From: Candidatus Cloacimonadota bacterium
GTDB taxonomy: Bacteria; Cloacimonadota; Cloacimonadia; Cloacimonadales; JAMOQM01
Assembly: GCA_027064005.1 (NCBI GenBank)
Contig: JAMOQM010000031.1
Location: 1-45,605 of the forward strand
Direction of reading: 5' to 3'
DNA: 45,605 nucleotides
The notes under the pieces are model-generated. The model worked only from the letters and a program-made list of their open reading frames with translations. It had not been told where the DNA came from and did not search any database. Numbering within the stretch: the stretch's first letter is position 1; every line of letters starts with the position of its first letter. A program made the translations under genes and the position numbers. Below, piece after piece: positions 1 through 9,221 of the stretch.

Positions 1-594
1 AAAGTTTCATTCCCGATTGAGATTAGTGATGAGAGAATTTATGAACTTCTCACATTCAAAATAGATTGGATTCGAAAAAATTTAAGAAAGAATCACTTCA
101 AAAAAATAAAACAAAATACATTTTATGCCGATCAAAAAACACTTCCCTTTAAAGGAAAAGAATACGAATTAAAAATATTTCCAAATAAATATCATTCAAA
201 GATAACTCTAACCGATTCCGAGATTCACGTATTTGTTACGAATAATCCATCAAAATCAGATATTCAGAATTTCATTAATGATTGGTATCGAATACATTTA
301 AAGGTTCGAGGGGAAGAATTAATTTCAAAATGGGAAAAAATCATCGGTGTAAAATCCAACGAATTTAGAATTAAAAAGATGAAAACCAGATGGGGTACTT
401 GCAATTATAAAGTAAAAAGAATTTGGTTAAATTTGGAATTAATGAAAAAAGCTGATGAATGTTTGGAATACGTTGTTGTCCATGAATTAATGCATTTGCT
501 TGAACCGAGTCATAATGCAAATTTCAAAGCTTTGATGAGCCAATTTCTTCCTAATTGGAAATTTCTGAAAGCTAAATTAAATGGCAAAATTTAG
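1..594 (+). CDS. YgjP-like zinc metallopeptidase, 5'-truncated
   Basis: The reading frame is open from the first base of the window, so the N-terminus lies outside it; 197 codons plus the stop are visible. The C-terminal half contains the HELMH motif (a HExxH zinc site) followed by a further histidine in EPSHNANF, and just before it the KTRWGTC segment. Together these are typical of the YgjP-like (DUF45, M48-related) metallopeptidase family, whose members are usually about 230 residues, so roughly 30 to 40 residues are missing. The first ATG inside the window (379) would remove half of the domain and is not the start. The cellular substrate of this family is poorly known. It ends 9 bases before the next gene on the same strand. 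Confidence 0.85.
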   Translation, partial: KVSFPIEISDERIYELLTFKIDWIRKNLRKNHFKKIKQNTFYADQKTLPFKGKEYELKIFPNKYHSKITLTDSEIHVFVTNNPSKSDIQNFINDWYRIHLKVRGEELISKWEKIIGVKSNEFRIKKMKTRWGTCNYKVKRIWLNLELMKKADECLEYVVVHELMHLLEPSHNANFKALMSQFLPNWKFLKAKLNGKI

Positions 595-603
595 AGTTGA
601 TAA

Positions 604-1521
604 ATGAGTTTTTATTTCAAATTACAATTTCGAAGAATTGAAAGAAAATTTTTGGAGATAGGATTAAAACCGCTAATCGGCTTCATTATTATTCCTATTA
701 TTTTTATCTTTTTTTCTAAATATTTGTTTTACAGATTTCCTTCTTCCGGATACTTATATCCTATTTTATCAATATTAATTTCTTTTAAATTGAGTGAAAA
801 AAGAAGGAATGATTTCCTAAATACTTTGTTTAATTTTGCAAATTATCATAAAATCAGATTAATAGAAAACTACATTTTTGCCACTCCGTTTATAATTTTT
901 CTTTTGTTGGAAAATTTTTATTTTGAATCTTTGGGATTGACTTTCGTTACAGCTCTCTTATCTTTCATAAAAATCAAACAGAGTTGGAATTTGAAAATAC
1001 CTACCCCATTTAAAAAATTTCCTTTTGAATTTATTGTTGGATTTAGAAAAACGTTTTTTATATTTCCTATAATTTATTTTTTTTGTTTTAAAGCATTTAA
1101 AATCCAAAATTTTAATCTTGGACTTTTCTCGTTAATCGCTGTTTATTTACTGAGTTTCCTTTATTATCCCAAACCGGAAAACATCTATTTTGTTTGGATA
1201 TATTCTACCGATAGCAAGGCTTTTTTATTAAAAAAAATTATGAACGCCTTAATTTGTTCCTCAATAATTTCCTTACCAATTCTTTTTAGTTTAGTATTAT
1301 TTTTTAATGGAAATTTGTGGTTGATTTTGGCAGTTTTAATTTTCGGAATCTTACTTTTAACTTCTATAATTTTGGCAAAATATTCAACATTCCCTTCGGA
1401 AATGAATTTGCTTCAAGGAATAATTTACGGAATAAGTATTTGGATTCCACCAATGTTTTTAATAACTATTCCCTATTTTTACAAACACTCAAAAACTAAT
1501 TTGGAGAATATTTTAGAATGA
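604..1521 (+). CDS. Polytopic membrane protein, probable ABC exporter permease
   Basis: This is a 305-residue, very hydrophobic protein with roughly eight to ten predicted membrane segments separated by short basic loops. I do not recognise a named family from the sequence. Its stop codon overlaps the start of the following ABC ATPase in an ATGA arrangement (1518-1521), which implies translational coupling and makes it the likely membrane partner of that ATPase. The pair would form an ABC-2-like transporter of unknown substrate. There is no separate substrate-binding protein nearby, which fits an exporter rather than an importer. The family assignment rests on context and hydrophobicity only. 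Confidence 0.6.
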   Translation: MSFYFKLQFRRIERKFLEIGLKPLIGFIIIPIIFIFFSKYLFYRFPSSGYLYPILSILISFKLSEKRRNDFLNTLFNFANYHKIRLIENYIFATPFIIFLLLENFYFESLGLTFVTALLSFIKIKQSWNLKIPTPFKKFPFEFIVGFRKTFFIFPIIYFFCFKAFKIQNFNLGLFSLIAVYLLSFLYYPKPENIYFVWIYSTDSKAFLLKKIMNALICSSIISLPILFSLVLFFNGNLWLILAVLIFGILLLTSIILAKYSTFPSEMNLLQGIIYGISIWIPPMFLITIPYFYKHSKTNLENILE

Positions 1522-2198
1522 TCTCAATCAAGAATTTATCAAAATCTTATGGTAATAATCAAGTACTGAAAAATGTTAGCTGTGATTTATCAAAAGGTAA
1601 AGTTTATGGATTTGTGGGTGAAAACGGTGCAGGAAAAACAACTTTATTCAAATGTATTGCCGATTTGGAAACCTACGATGGCGAGATTAAATCAGAATAT
1701 CAGGTCTTAAAAAATCATATCGGATTTTTACAAACAAATCCAATTTTTATGTCATTAATTACCGGTTGGGAGTATCTGAAATTATTGAGCATTGCCAGAA
1801 ATATTAAGAATGATGATTTTGAGAAAAGAAATATTTTCAATTTACCTTTAGATCAATACACTGAAAACTATTCAACCGGAATGATGAAAAAATTAGCTTT
1901 TATGGGAATTCTTCTTCAAAAAAATGATATTTATATTCTGGATGAACCTTTTAACGGCGTTGATATTCATAGTAATATTCTTATTTTGGAAATTATCGCT
2001 AAGTTAAAATCTCTTAATAAAACCGTCCTAATTTCTTCTCATATTTTTTCTACTTTGAATGATTGTTGCGACGAAATACGTCTAATTAAAAACGGTCAAT
2101 TCCACAAAACAGTCCAAAAAGAAAATTTCTCACTTTTGGAAGAAGAAATGCGGAAATTTGTGGTTGGTAATAAAATCTCTGCTCTTGAGATCGAGTAA
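1518..2198 (+). CDS. ABC transporter ATP-binding protein
   Basis: This 226-residue nucleotide-binding subunit carries Walker A (GENGAGKTT, about residues 35-43), a signature of the YSTGMMKK type, Walker B with the catalytic glutamate (YILDEPFNGVD) and the H-loop (SSH). The relaxed signature motif and short length match ATPases of the CcmA/BcrA type that partner ABC-2 permeases in export. It should sit on the cytoplasmic face and drive the 305-residue membrane protein encoded immediately upstream, whose stop codon it overlaps. The substrate is unknown. The next gene lies on the opposite strand, so this is the end of the transcription unit. Confidence 0.88.
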   Translation: MISIKNLSKSYGNNQVLKNVSCDLSKGKVYGFVGENGAGKTTLFKCIADLETYDGEIKSEYQVLKNHIGFLQTNPIFMSLITGWEYLKLLSIARNIKNDDFEKRNIFNLPLDQYTENYSTGMMKKLAFMGILLQKNDIYILDEPFNGVDIHSNILILEIIAKLKSLNKTVLISSHIFSTLNDCCDEIRLIKNGQFHKTVQKENFSLLEEEMRKFVVGNKISALEIE

Positions 2199-2247
2199 TT
2201 TTTTGTAGATGAACATTCTGAAGATTTAAATTTCCCGATAAAATATA

Positions 2248-3501
2248 TTAATTTGATTTCTTATTTTCAAGAATGGATTCAACCGCAACAAAAGCTGTTG
2301 AAAAAGCTATTTGAAGATTATATCCACCGGTGTCAGCATCCAAATCTAAAATTTCGCCGGCAAAAAACAAGTTGTCGTAAAGTTTAGATTTCATTTGAGT
2401 AGAAACTACATCTTTTAAAGAAATGCCTCCGGAAGTGATTATTGCTTCCGAAATAGGTCTGGCAGATTTTAAGCTTAATTTAATACCTTTTAACCATTTT
2501 TTTAATGATTTTCTTTCTGATGAATTTATCTGATTTCCCGGTTTTTCGGCATCTAATCCAATTTCAGCCAAAACTACATTAATCATTTTGGAAGGAAGTA
2601 AACTTTTTAAAATAGATTTTACCTTCTTTTTTCCAGAAGATTCAAATTCTCTTAACAATCTTTTATCTAAAGTTTTATCATCCAAAGCCGGTTTTAAATC
2701 TAATAAAAAATACATATTTTCTTTAGAATAAATTTCATGCGAAAATTCTTTTGAAATGGTTAATACTATCGGACCGGAAATACCGAAATGCGTAAAAATC
2801 ATCTCACCAAAATAATCTTTCTTCTTTTTGTTATTAATCCAAACGGAAATTGAGACGTTTTTTAAGCTTAAACCTTGTAATTTTTTAGGAAGATTTCCTT
2901 CAATTTCAATTGCATTTAAAGCCGGGATTGGCGGAATTATTTTATGACCCAATGTTTTAGCAAAAATATATCCATCTCCGGTAGAACCGGTTAAAGGATA
3001 AGATTTTCCACCTGTACATAAAAGAAAATTTTCGCCATAATATTTTCCTAATTTTGCTTCAATTCCAACGATTTCACCATCTTTTAAAATGAAATTTTTT
3101 ACCGGATTCAGATAGCTAATTTCACCTTTATTTTTTAAAATATTTTTTTTTAAGGAGTTAACAACATCGGTGGCTTTTTGAGATTCAGGAAAAACTCTTC
3201 CTCCCCGCTCGACAACAGTTTTAATTCCAATATTGGCAAAATATTCTAATAATTCATTATTGTAAAATTTGGAAAAGGTGTATTTTAAAAATCTATAGTT
3301 TTTCCCAACATGTTTATAGAATTCGTCTTGGGAAGCTGTATTACATATATTGCATCTACCTTTACCGGTGATACTTAATTTGATTCCGACACGGTTCATT
3401 TTTTCAATAAGAAGTACTTTTAAACCTTTAGAAGATGCGTGACCGGCGGCAAATAAACCTGATGCTCCGGCACCAATAATAATTAAATCATAATTTTTCA
3501 T
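2248..3501 (-). CDS. BaiN/HI0933-family FAD-dependent oxidoreductase
   Basis: The 417-residue protein opens with a dinucleotide-binding fold (IIGAGASGLFAA) and has the family segment KLSITGKGRCNICN near residue 40. Near the C-terminus it has TSGGISLKDV and a second FAD-contact region (GYNLQIAFSTAFVA). These are the hallmarks of the HI0933/YhiN/BaiN flavoprotein family, soluble enzymes whose best studied member reduces bile-acid intermediates but whose general role is unclear. Length is normal for the family. It starts 30 bases downstream of an initiator tRNA gene on the same strand, with only a weak GAG ribosome-binding site, so it may be read through from the tRNA operon. The FAD fold is certain; the substrate cannot be deduced. 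Confidence 0.88.
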   Translation of the reverse strand: MKNYDLIIIGAGASGLFAAGHASSKGLKVLLIEKMNRVGIKLSITGKGRCNICNTASQDEFYKHVGKNYRFLKYTFSKFYNNELLEYFANIGIKTVVERGGRVFPESQKATDVVNSLKKNILKNKGEISYLNPVKNFILKDGEIVGIEAKLGKYYGENFLLCTGGKSYPLTGSTGDGYIFAKTLGHKIIPPIPALNAIEIEGNLPKKLQGLSLKNVSISVWINNKKKKDYFGEMIFTHFGISGPIVLTISKEFSHEIYSKENMYFLLDLKPALDDKTLDKRLLREFESSGKKKVKSILKSLLPSKMINVVLAEIGLDAEKPGNQINSSERKSLKKWLKGIKLSLKSARPISEAIITSGGISLKDVVSTQMKSKLYDNLFFAGEILDLDADTGGYNLQIAFSTAFVAVESILENKKSN

Positions 3502-3531
3502 ATTACTCGGGGATTGTTTTAAATAATTGAT

Positions 3532-3608
<77 letters not shown>

Positions 3609-3616
3609 ACAAAAAA

Positions 3617-3693
3617 TGGGGTGGGAGATGGGGCTCGAACCCACGACACCATGAACCACAATCATGTACTCTGCCAACTGAGCTACACCCACC
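3617..3693 (-). tRNA. tRNA-His (GTG)
   Basis: This minus-strand tRNA has anticodon loop TTGTGGT, encoded CCA, discriminator C73 and the extra G at position -1 that pairs with C73, the classic histidine identity element. The acceptor stem has a U6-U67 mismatch as I read it. It belongs to the five-gene tRNA cluster. Confidence 0.93.
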
Positions 3694-3709
3694 ACAACAA
3701 ATAAAAAAA

Positions 3710-3786
<77 letters not shown>

Positions 3787-3789
3787 ACA

Positions 3790-3866
3790 TGGTAGCGGCG
3801 CAGGGACTTGAACCCCGGACACTCGGATTATGATTCCGATGCTCTAACCAACTGAGCTACGCCGCC
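3790..3866 (-). tRNA. tRNA with CAT anticodon, elongator Met (or Ile2)
   Basis: This minus-strand tRNA of 77 nt with encoded CCA has anticodon loop ATCATAA. The acceptor stem starts GGCGGCG and pairs normally, so it is not an initiator. It is probably elongator tRNA-Met. A tRNA-Ile2 whose CAT is modified to lysidine cannot be excluded without a covariance model or knowledge of the other CAT tRNAs in the genome. Confidence 0.85.
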
Positions 3867-3867
3867 A

Positions 3868-3944
<77 letters not shown>

Positions 3945-4077
3945 TCAACAAATCAACAAGAAATTATCCCTTTTTTGTGTCAAGATAAAAAAAACGTTAG
4001 GAATGAATAATCTTACAAAAATCTTCGTAATTTATTTATTCAACAAAAAATACAATATTAGAAATAAAATGGTATTT

Positions 4078-4857
4078 TTAAATATTATTTGGTAAATCTA
4101 TCAAAACTTTTTGCAGTGCCAATTCAAGTTTTTGTACAACAACTCTGGTATTAATGCATGGACCTTCCGGTCTGTCATTTAAAACTCCGTAAACAGGAAT
4201 TGGAAAAACATCCTGAATACCATCAACCAAGTCTCTTTGACACGCAACGGCAATAATAAATTTAGGTCTGATATTTACAATAATTCTTCTCGCTAAAGTT
4301 CCGCCTGTGGCGATTGCAATATGGGTTTTATATTTATTTGCCAGGTTTTTCAAATCACCGATATCGCATCTTCCGCAATTTACGCAATTTTGGATATTAG
4401 TTGTAATTCGGATTTTACAATCAACATGTTGCAGGCAATGGGGGAGGAGGATCAGTACTTCTTTAGCTTTAAATTTCTTTTTTAAAGCTTTTACAAAGGA
4501 GTTATTTACATAAACAAAAGAGTCTCTGATTTTATCTTTTTTAATCCCAAACATTTTTCCTAAAATAATAGCCACAGGAAATAAAAAAATTATAGATAAC
4601 CTAACGGCAAATTTCGTAATTAAAAAATTGCGTTCCGTATAACAAGTTAGAATTACCAGTAAAATCCCTGAAATAATAATAGCAAAAAATATTCTCAAAG
4701 AATATAAAGTTATAAATGCTAAAACATTGCTAATTTCGTGTAATCTTGGTGATATAAACCACCATAAAAGAGTCGTTAACATCATCATTAAGACTAGTGA
4801 AAGCGAGGAAAGAAAGAGAAACAACCCTTTACCTTTAGTATTTATTTCAAGTTCCAT
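4078..4857 (-). CDS. DUF116 membrane-anchored cysteine-rich protein
   Basis: The 259-residue protein starts with two or three membrane segments (about residues 12-35, 45-70, 80-100), followed by a cytosolic domain with LPHCLQ, CKIR, CVNCGRCDIG, GGTLARR and VACQRDL. This cysteine-rich pattern is that of DUF116, and the CxxCxxC spacing suggests metal or Fe-S binding. The biochemical role is not established in this family. The gene overlaps the end of fmt by 11 bases and follows def and fmt in the same direction. Genomic coupling with formyl-methionine genes may therefore be meaningful, but no function should be inferred from it. The initiator tRNA genes start about 130 bases downstream. Confidence 0.85.
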   Translation of the reverse strand: MELEINTKGKGLFLFLSSLSLVLMMMLTTLLWWFISPRLHEISNVLAFITLYSLRIFFAIIISGILLVILTCYTERNFLITKFAVRLSIIFLFPVAIILGKMFGIKKDKIRDSFVYVNNSFVKALKKKFKAKEVLILLPHCLQHVDCKIRITTNIQNCVNCGRCDIGDLKNLANKYKTHIAIATGGTLARRIIVNIRPKFIIAVACQRDLVDGIQDVFPIPVYGVLNDRPEGPCINTRVVVQKLELALQKVLIDLPNNI

Positions 4858-5821
4858 TTGTAAAAATATCTCCGTTTTTTATTCTTGCTCCGAGATGAAA
4901 ATCATAAGCATTCATATCTTTTTTTCCAGCCGGTTGGACTATTGTAATCAGAATATTTTTTGTTAGAGTAGAAACTTCCAAGCCTATTTTTTTATGAATA
5001 TTTACAATTGTGCCAGGAGTTTTATTTGATTCAATATCTAAAATTTTTAGAGATTTTATCTTAATTTTTTTTTCTTTGAAATTTGAAATAGCTCCGGGAT
5101 AATTTGAAAACGCTCTTACAAAATTATGTATTTTTTCGGCAGGATTATTCCAATCTAAAAAAGTATCTTTCTTCTCAATTTTAGTTGTAAAACTAGCTTT
5201 AGAATCATCCTGAGGAATAAACTCTATCGCATTTTCCTCATATTTTTTCAAAGTATTTATTAGCAATGAAACACCTTTATTAATCAAGATTTCTTCTAAT
5301 TCTGAAAAATTAATTTCATTATCAATATTTATCTTTGTTTGAGATAAAATCGGACCGGCATCCATTTTAGCGACAATTTTAAATATTGTTACACCTGTTT
5401 CTCTATCTCCATTTAAAATGGGAAAATTAATAGGTGAAGATCCTCGATATTTAGGTAATAAGGAAGGATGAACATTTATACAACCGTATTTTGGAATTTT
5501 ACGAAAAGCTCGTTTTAGATAACCTCCGAAAGCTACAGTAATGACAATATCAGGATTAAGTTCCTTAATATAATTTAGAAAATCTTTTGCATTAACATCT
5601 TCAGGTTGTTCAATTTTTATTCCTAATTTTTCAGCAGCAATTTTAACCGGTGGTGGTTGAATTTTCCGTTTTCTACCTTTCTGACGATCCGGTTGAGTTA
5701 TTACTAAAATTGGTTTATATAAATTCTCATTTAAAGAATTTAAAAAAGGGACAGCAAATTCAGGCGTCCCCATAAAAATAATTTTTTTTAATTTAGTTTT
5801 GAATATTGATTCCATTTTCAT
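4847..5821 (-). CDS. fmt: Methionyl-tRNA formyltransferase
   Basis: This enzyme transfers a formyl group from 10-formyltetrahydrofolate to Met-tRNA-fMet. The 324-residue protein has the N-terminal signature FMGTPEFAVPFL (from about residue 16), the catalytic loop NVHPSLLPKYRGSSPI with the conserved Asn and His, and the catalytic Asp in KMDAGPIL. The C-terminal domain binds tRNA. The N-terminus is about ten residues longer than usual, and the ATG at 5821 lies 29 bases inside def; the in-frame ATG two codons later (5815) is an alternative start. It is co-transcribed with def upstream and DUF116 downstream, and lies close to two initiator tRNA genes that encode its substrate. Confidence 0.96.
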   Translation of the reverse strand: MKMESIFKTKLKKIIFMGTPEFAVPFLNSLNENLYKPILVITQPDRQKGRKRKIQPPPVKIAAEKLGIKIEQPEDVNAKDFLNYIKELNPDIVITVAFGGYLKRAFRKIPKYGCINVHPSLLPKYRGSSPINFPILNGDRETGVTIFKIVAKMDAGPILSQTKINIDNEINFSELEEILINKGVSLLINTLKKYEENAIEFIPQDDSKASFTTKIEKKDTFLDWNNPAEKIHNFVRAFSNYPGAISNFKEKKIKIKSLKILDIESNKTPGTIVNIHKKIGLEVSTLTKNILITIVQPAGKKDMNAYDFHLGARIKNGDIFTNGT

Positions 5822-6350
5822 CCGTGCGATTCATAAGAGTCTTAATTTTTTTATTAACGGGAATTAATCTAAATTTAGAAGCTCGATCGACAAATAAAAT
5901 ACCGTCTAAATGATCATATTCATGTTGAAGAGCTCTTGCTAATAAATCATTATCGGCTTCAAGTCTAAACTTTTTACCTTTCAAATTTGTAGCTTCAAAA
6001 AGTACCGAAGAAGGTCTTTTAACTTCAACATAAATATCAGGAATACTAAGACATCCTTCTTCATGTGTAGCTGATCCTGTCATTTCTAAAAACTTAGGAT
6101 TAATACAGACGATAGGATTTTTTTTACCGGTTTCCGTCCAAGTAGTATCGACCACAAATATTCTTAATGATTTTCCGACTTGGGGAGCTGCTAAACCAAC
6201 TCCATCTCGTTCGTACATTGTATAAATCAAATCATTAACAAAATCTTTAATTTCGTTAGTAATTTTTTCAACAGGTTCCGCTTTAGAACTTAAAACTTTA
6301 TCACCGATAATTCTAATTGGTAATAAGTTATTTTTCCTCTTTTGTTTCAT
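5793..6350 (-). CDS. def: Peptide deformylase
   Basis: This metalloenzyme removes the N-formyl group from nascent proteins. The 185-residue protein contains all three family motifs: GVGLAAPQVG (about residue 51), EGCLSIPD with the metal-binding cysteine, and HEYDH with the two metal histidines and catalytic glutamate, followed by LDGILFVD. Length is normal. It overlaps yajC by 23 bases upstream and fmt by 29 bases downstream, so the three genes form one tightly packed transcription unit on the minus strand. Confidence 0.97.
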   Translation of the reverse strand: MKQKRKNNLLPIRIIGDKVLSSKAEPVEKITNEIKDFVNDLIYTMYERDGVGLAAPQVGKSLRIFVVDTTWTETGKKNPIVCINPKFLEMTGSATHEEGCLSIPDIYVEVKRPSSVLFEATNLKGKKFRLEADNDLLARALQHEYDHLDGILFVDRASKFRLIPVNKKIKTLMNRTDENGINIQN

Positions 6351-6642
6351 TAATTACACCTGCAACCGCTGTTTTTTGGAATTCAATTTTTGTGTTTTCA
6401 TCGAATTTAATAACAACAGTCCCTTTATCTTTTTTAATACTGGATATAACTCCAATCATACCGCTATTTGTAATTACTTTATCATGAACTTTCAATTCAT
6501 CTAACATTTTCTTTACTTCTTTTTGTTTTTTCTGTTGAGGTTTAATCATCAGAAAATATAAGATTGCAAACATTAAAATAAATGGTAAAAGTCCTCCGAT
6601 AAGACTTGGGTTTTGTGCGGCAGCATTCAATAATAGATACAT
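6328..6642 (-). CDS. yajC: Preprotein translocase subunit YajC
   Basis: This is a 104-residue protein with one membrane helix (about residues 15-36), then MIKPQQKKQKE and a small soluble domain with GDKVITNSG-type sequence (here HDKVITNSGMIGVI). This is the YajC layout, an accessory partner of SecDF and SecYEG in the inner membrane. A strong ribosome-binding site (AGGAG, 6 bases before the ATG) fixes the start. secD and secF, common neighbours, are not in the window. Confidence 0.93.
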   Translation of the reverse strand: MYLLLNAAAQNPSLIGGLLPFILMFAILYFLMIKPQQKKQKEVKKMLDELKVHDKVITNSGMIGVISSIKKDKGTVVIKFDENTKIEFQKTAVAGVINETKEEK

Positions 6643-6657
6643 TTTAACTCCTTTTTT

Positions 6658-7131
6658 TTAAAATATTTGTGGAAAAATTCTAATTAATATTTGTAAGCAG
6701 ATATTAGCAAAAACACCCGCCACTATATCATCAACCATAATTCCCCAACCTTTTGGTAAACTTTGAACTTTATAAATCGGTTGAGGTTTTGCAATATCAA
6801 AGACTCTGAAAAATATAAACGCATAAATTGCTAAAAGCAAAGATTTTGGTAAAAAAAGTATAGTTACAAAATAACCGACAAATTCATCTATAATGATTTT
6901 TCCGTCATCATGTCCCAAAGTTTTTTCAGCCAAAGATGTAATAACCACCCCAATTAAACTCAATCCGGTTAGAAATATAACAACAATAAAATTATCATAA
7001 TTTGTTTTAAACAAACTTGCAGGCAAAATATAATATATTAGAGCTGCAAATAAAGTTCCGGCGGTTCCGGGTGCAACAGGAAAATATCCTATTCCAAAAA
7101 TCGTTGCTAAATAGACGGATAATTTTTTCAT
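6658..7131 (-). CDS. pgpA: Phosphatidylglycerophosphatase A
   Basis: The 157-residue membrane protein has the PgpA signature: an N-terminal GIGYFPVAPGTAGT segment, the acidic GKIIIDEFVGYF motif, and FDIAKPQPIYKVQSLPKGWGIMVDDIVAG near the C-terminus. It dephosphorylates phosphatidylglycerophosphate to phosphatidylglycerol at the inner membrane. About four membrane segments are visible. Its start overlaps the end of the SurA-like gene by 4 bases, so it belongs to the dnaA-proximal minus-strand operon. Confidence 0.92.
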   Translation of the reverse strand: MKKLSVYLATIFGIGYFPVAPGTAGTLFAALIYYILPASLFKTNYDNFIVVIFLTGLSLIGVVITSLAEKTLGHDDGKIIIDEFVGYFVTILFLPKSLLLAIYAFIFFRVFDIAKPQPIYKVQSLPKGWGIMVDDIVAGVFANICLQILIRIFPQIF

Positions 7132-8405
7132 TTTATCTCTGAATCATCGTTAAAGTTAATCTCAATATAAGCTTCTTTTTTGATATTTTTTATCCATTCT
7201 TTATATAATTCTTCTTCTTTATTTGCCATTGCCATATCTTTGATTCTATTTTCAATTTCGCTAAATTTATATTGTCGAGAAGGTATTTTTTCTAATTTTT
7301 TGAAGATATATAAAACGTTATCCTGTTTAATAACATCTGTGCATTCACCATATTTTAGAGGAGTTAAATACGGTTTAAACAGTTCAGGATAATTATCTTT
7401 CGGAAATTCGCCCAAAACACCGCCTCTAACAGCTGTTGAATCGTCTTCCGAATAAGTCTTGGCTAATTCAGAAAAATCAGCTCCGGCACGTATTTTTGAG
7501 ACAATATTATCCATTAATTTCATTTCAGCTTCAATATCTAATTTTGTTGGCTTAACAAGTTTTAAAATATGTCTTACCCTAATTTCATCACCGCGTTTTT
7601 CTTCCATTTTGATAACATGATAACCAAATCTTGTTTTTACTACTTTGGAAATTTGTCCCGGTTGCAAACTAAAGGCAGCGTCTTCAAACGGTTTAACCAT
7701 CATTCCACGACTAAAAAATCCTAAATCTCCGCCATTTTTTCCGCTATAATCGTCACTTTCTTTTTTAGCTAATTCTGCAAAATCAGCACCGTTATTTAAT
7801 TCATCAACAATTTTATTAATTGCTTTAAAAGCTGTTTTATCAGTTTCTTTACTAGGTTTAACGGTTCTCATAATCATTCCGATTTTATCCATTTCCGGTC
7901 GCAAAGGCAGGCTGTCTTTTTTCTCATTATAAAATTCTTCCACTTCGGCAGAAGTTACGTGAACCTTACTTTTGATTTCATTTTGGATAATTTGATCTTT
8001 AAGTTTTTGTTCGGTAATCATTTTTTTATAATATTCTTTGAGATCCACAGGATTCAAATTAGCTTTTTTTAATTCTTTAAGAAAAGTTTGATGGTCGGGA
8101 AATTTTGCTTCAATTTGTTTGAGTTGATTATTAGCCAATTCTTCAACTTTCAAATTATCAACAGAATAATTATTTTCTTTAGCTTTTTGAATAACGAGTT
8201 TAGTTTCGATCATTTTATTCAAAACATCTAATTTTGAAACACCTTTTGGAATATTATTCATTGCTTTAAGTTGGTTGATATTTTTTTCCAAATCACTTTT
8301 GAGAATAATTTCATCACCGACTTTAGCGACAATTTTATCCAAATTTACAGCGAAGATTTGAATGGCAACAAGTAAGTTTATTACGATTACTAATATTTTT
8401 TTCAT
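7128..8405 (-). CDS. SurA-like periplasmic peptidyl-prolyl isomerase
   Basis: The 425-residue protein has a cleavable signal peptide (about residues 1-20). It is followed by a SurA-type N-terminal chaperone domain (DKIVAKVGDEIILKSDLEKNI, to about residue 170) and two PpiC/parvulin domains: one with GGDLGFFSRGMM and RFGYHVIKMEEKR, the other with VRHILKLV and GGVLGEFPKD. This is the SurA layout, a periplasmic chaperone for outer-membrane proteins. The second parvulin domain has lost some of the usual residues, which is common. A second, shorter PpiC-like lipoprotein gene lies 7 bases upstream on the same transcript, so foldase capacity is duplicated here. Confidence 0.9.
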   Translation of the reverse strand: MKKILVIVINLLVAIQIFAVNLDKIVAKVGDEIILKSDLEKNINQLKAMNNIPKGVSKLDVLNKMIETKLVIQKAKENNYSVDNLKVEELANNQLKQIEAKFPDHQTFLKELKKANLNPVDLKEYYKKMITEQKLKDQIIQNEIKSKVHVTSAEVEEFYNEKKDSLPLRPEMDKIGMIMRTVKPSKETDKTAFKAINKIVDELNNGADFAELAKKESDDYSGKNGGDLGFFSRGMMVKPFEDAAFSLQPGQISKVVKTRFGYHVIKMEEKRGDEIRVRHILKLVKPTKLDIEAEMKLMDNIVSKIRAGADFSELAKTYSEDDSTAVRGGVLGEFPKDNYPELFKPYLTPLKYGECTDVIKQDNVLYIFKKLEKIPSRQYKFSEIENRIKDMAMANKEEELYKEWIKNIKKEAYIEINFNDDSEIK

Positions 8406-8412
8406 TTTAACC

Positions 8413-9219
8413 TCATATAGAAATTAATATTTTTGATTGAGCTTTTAACTTATCAATGAAATTTCTGTAAAGCTCTTTTTTCTTATTTTTGATTATTCTA
8501 TTTTTTATTATGTTTTGAACATCTTTGAATTTATCATATTCCACGAAATTATTTTTACCGTAAAATCTGATAATATAATATCCTTTGTTAAGTTTAACGG
8601 AAGCATAATAGTATTTTTTAAGTGAATTTAATTTATTCCAGATTTTAGAATCCACATCTTTTTTTGAAACATATCCAACAAGTCCGCCACTTTTTGCATA
8701 TTTATTTTGAGAATATTTTTTAGCTATTTGTTTAAATGGTTCGCGATTATTTAATTTCACTAAAACAGTATCTCTCATTTCTTTTGTTTTAACAAATATT
8801 TCTTGCAAAGCAAATTTTGTTATCTTTTTTCCAAACTCTTTTTTATGAATTTTATAGAAGTTATATTCTTCATTTTCATTAATCGTTATATTTGATATTT
8901 CATTAGCTAACAAAGCGTTAGCTTTAACTTTTTTTATTGCAGATTCTATTTTTGATTTGATAATAGGATTTTTACTTAATCCTAATTCATCAGCTTTATT
9001 TTCCAAAACGGTAAGATTTATCCAATTATTAATAAAATCTCTTTTTGAATTAATTGAAAGAGTATCCCATTGAGACTTTGTAAAATAATTTTTCATTTGG
9101 TTTTCCGTTAAAGAAATATCATTTACTTTAGCCACCACCATATCTATTTTAGAATTTTCCTTTTTTTTACATCCTAAAAAAATTGCAAAAAGCAAGAGAG
9201 CAATAAAATATTTTCTCAT
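8413..9219 (-). CDS. Parvulin-like foldase lipoprotein
   Basis: The 268-residue protein begins with a lipoprotein signal peptide ending at Cys17 (FLGCKKKE). An N-terminal SurA/PrsA-like helical region follows (VVAKVNDISLTENQMKNYF) and then a single PpiC-like domain with SGGLVGYVSKKD and GYYIIRFYGK. It resembles PrsA/PpiC foldase lipoproteins more than a full SurA. The protein is lysine-rich and should be membrane anchored in the periplasm. It is separated by 7 bases from the SurA-like gene downstream and by 2 bases from the lipoprotein gene upstream, so the three are co-expressed and may serve the same envelope clients. Confidence 0.82.
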   Translation of the reverse strand: MRKYFIALLLFAIFLGCKKKENSKIDMVVAKVNDISLTENQMKNYFTKSQWDTLSINSKRDFINNWINLTVLENKADELGLSKNPIIKSKIESAIKKVKANALLANEISNITINENEEYNFYKIHKKEFGKKITKFALQEIFVKTKEMRDTVLVKLNNREPFKQIAKKYSQNKYAKSGGLVGYVSKKDVDSKIWNKLNSLKKYYYASVKLNKGYYIIRFYGKNNFVEYDKFKDVQNIIKNRIIKNKKKELYRNFIDKLKAQSKILISI

Positions 9220-9221
9220 AA

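Noticed and set aside
4307-4513. Small plus-strand frames inside the DUF116 gene
   Set aside because: They are antisense to the conserved cysteine motifs of DUF116 and have no ribosome-binding site or family features.
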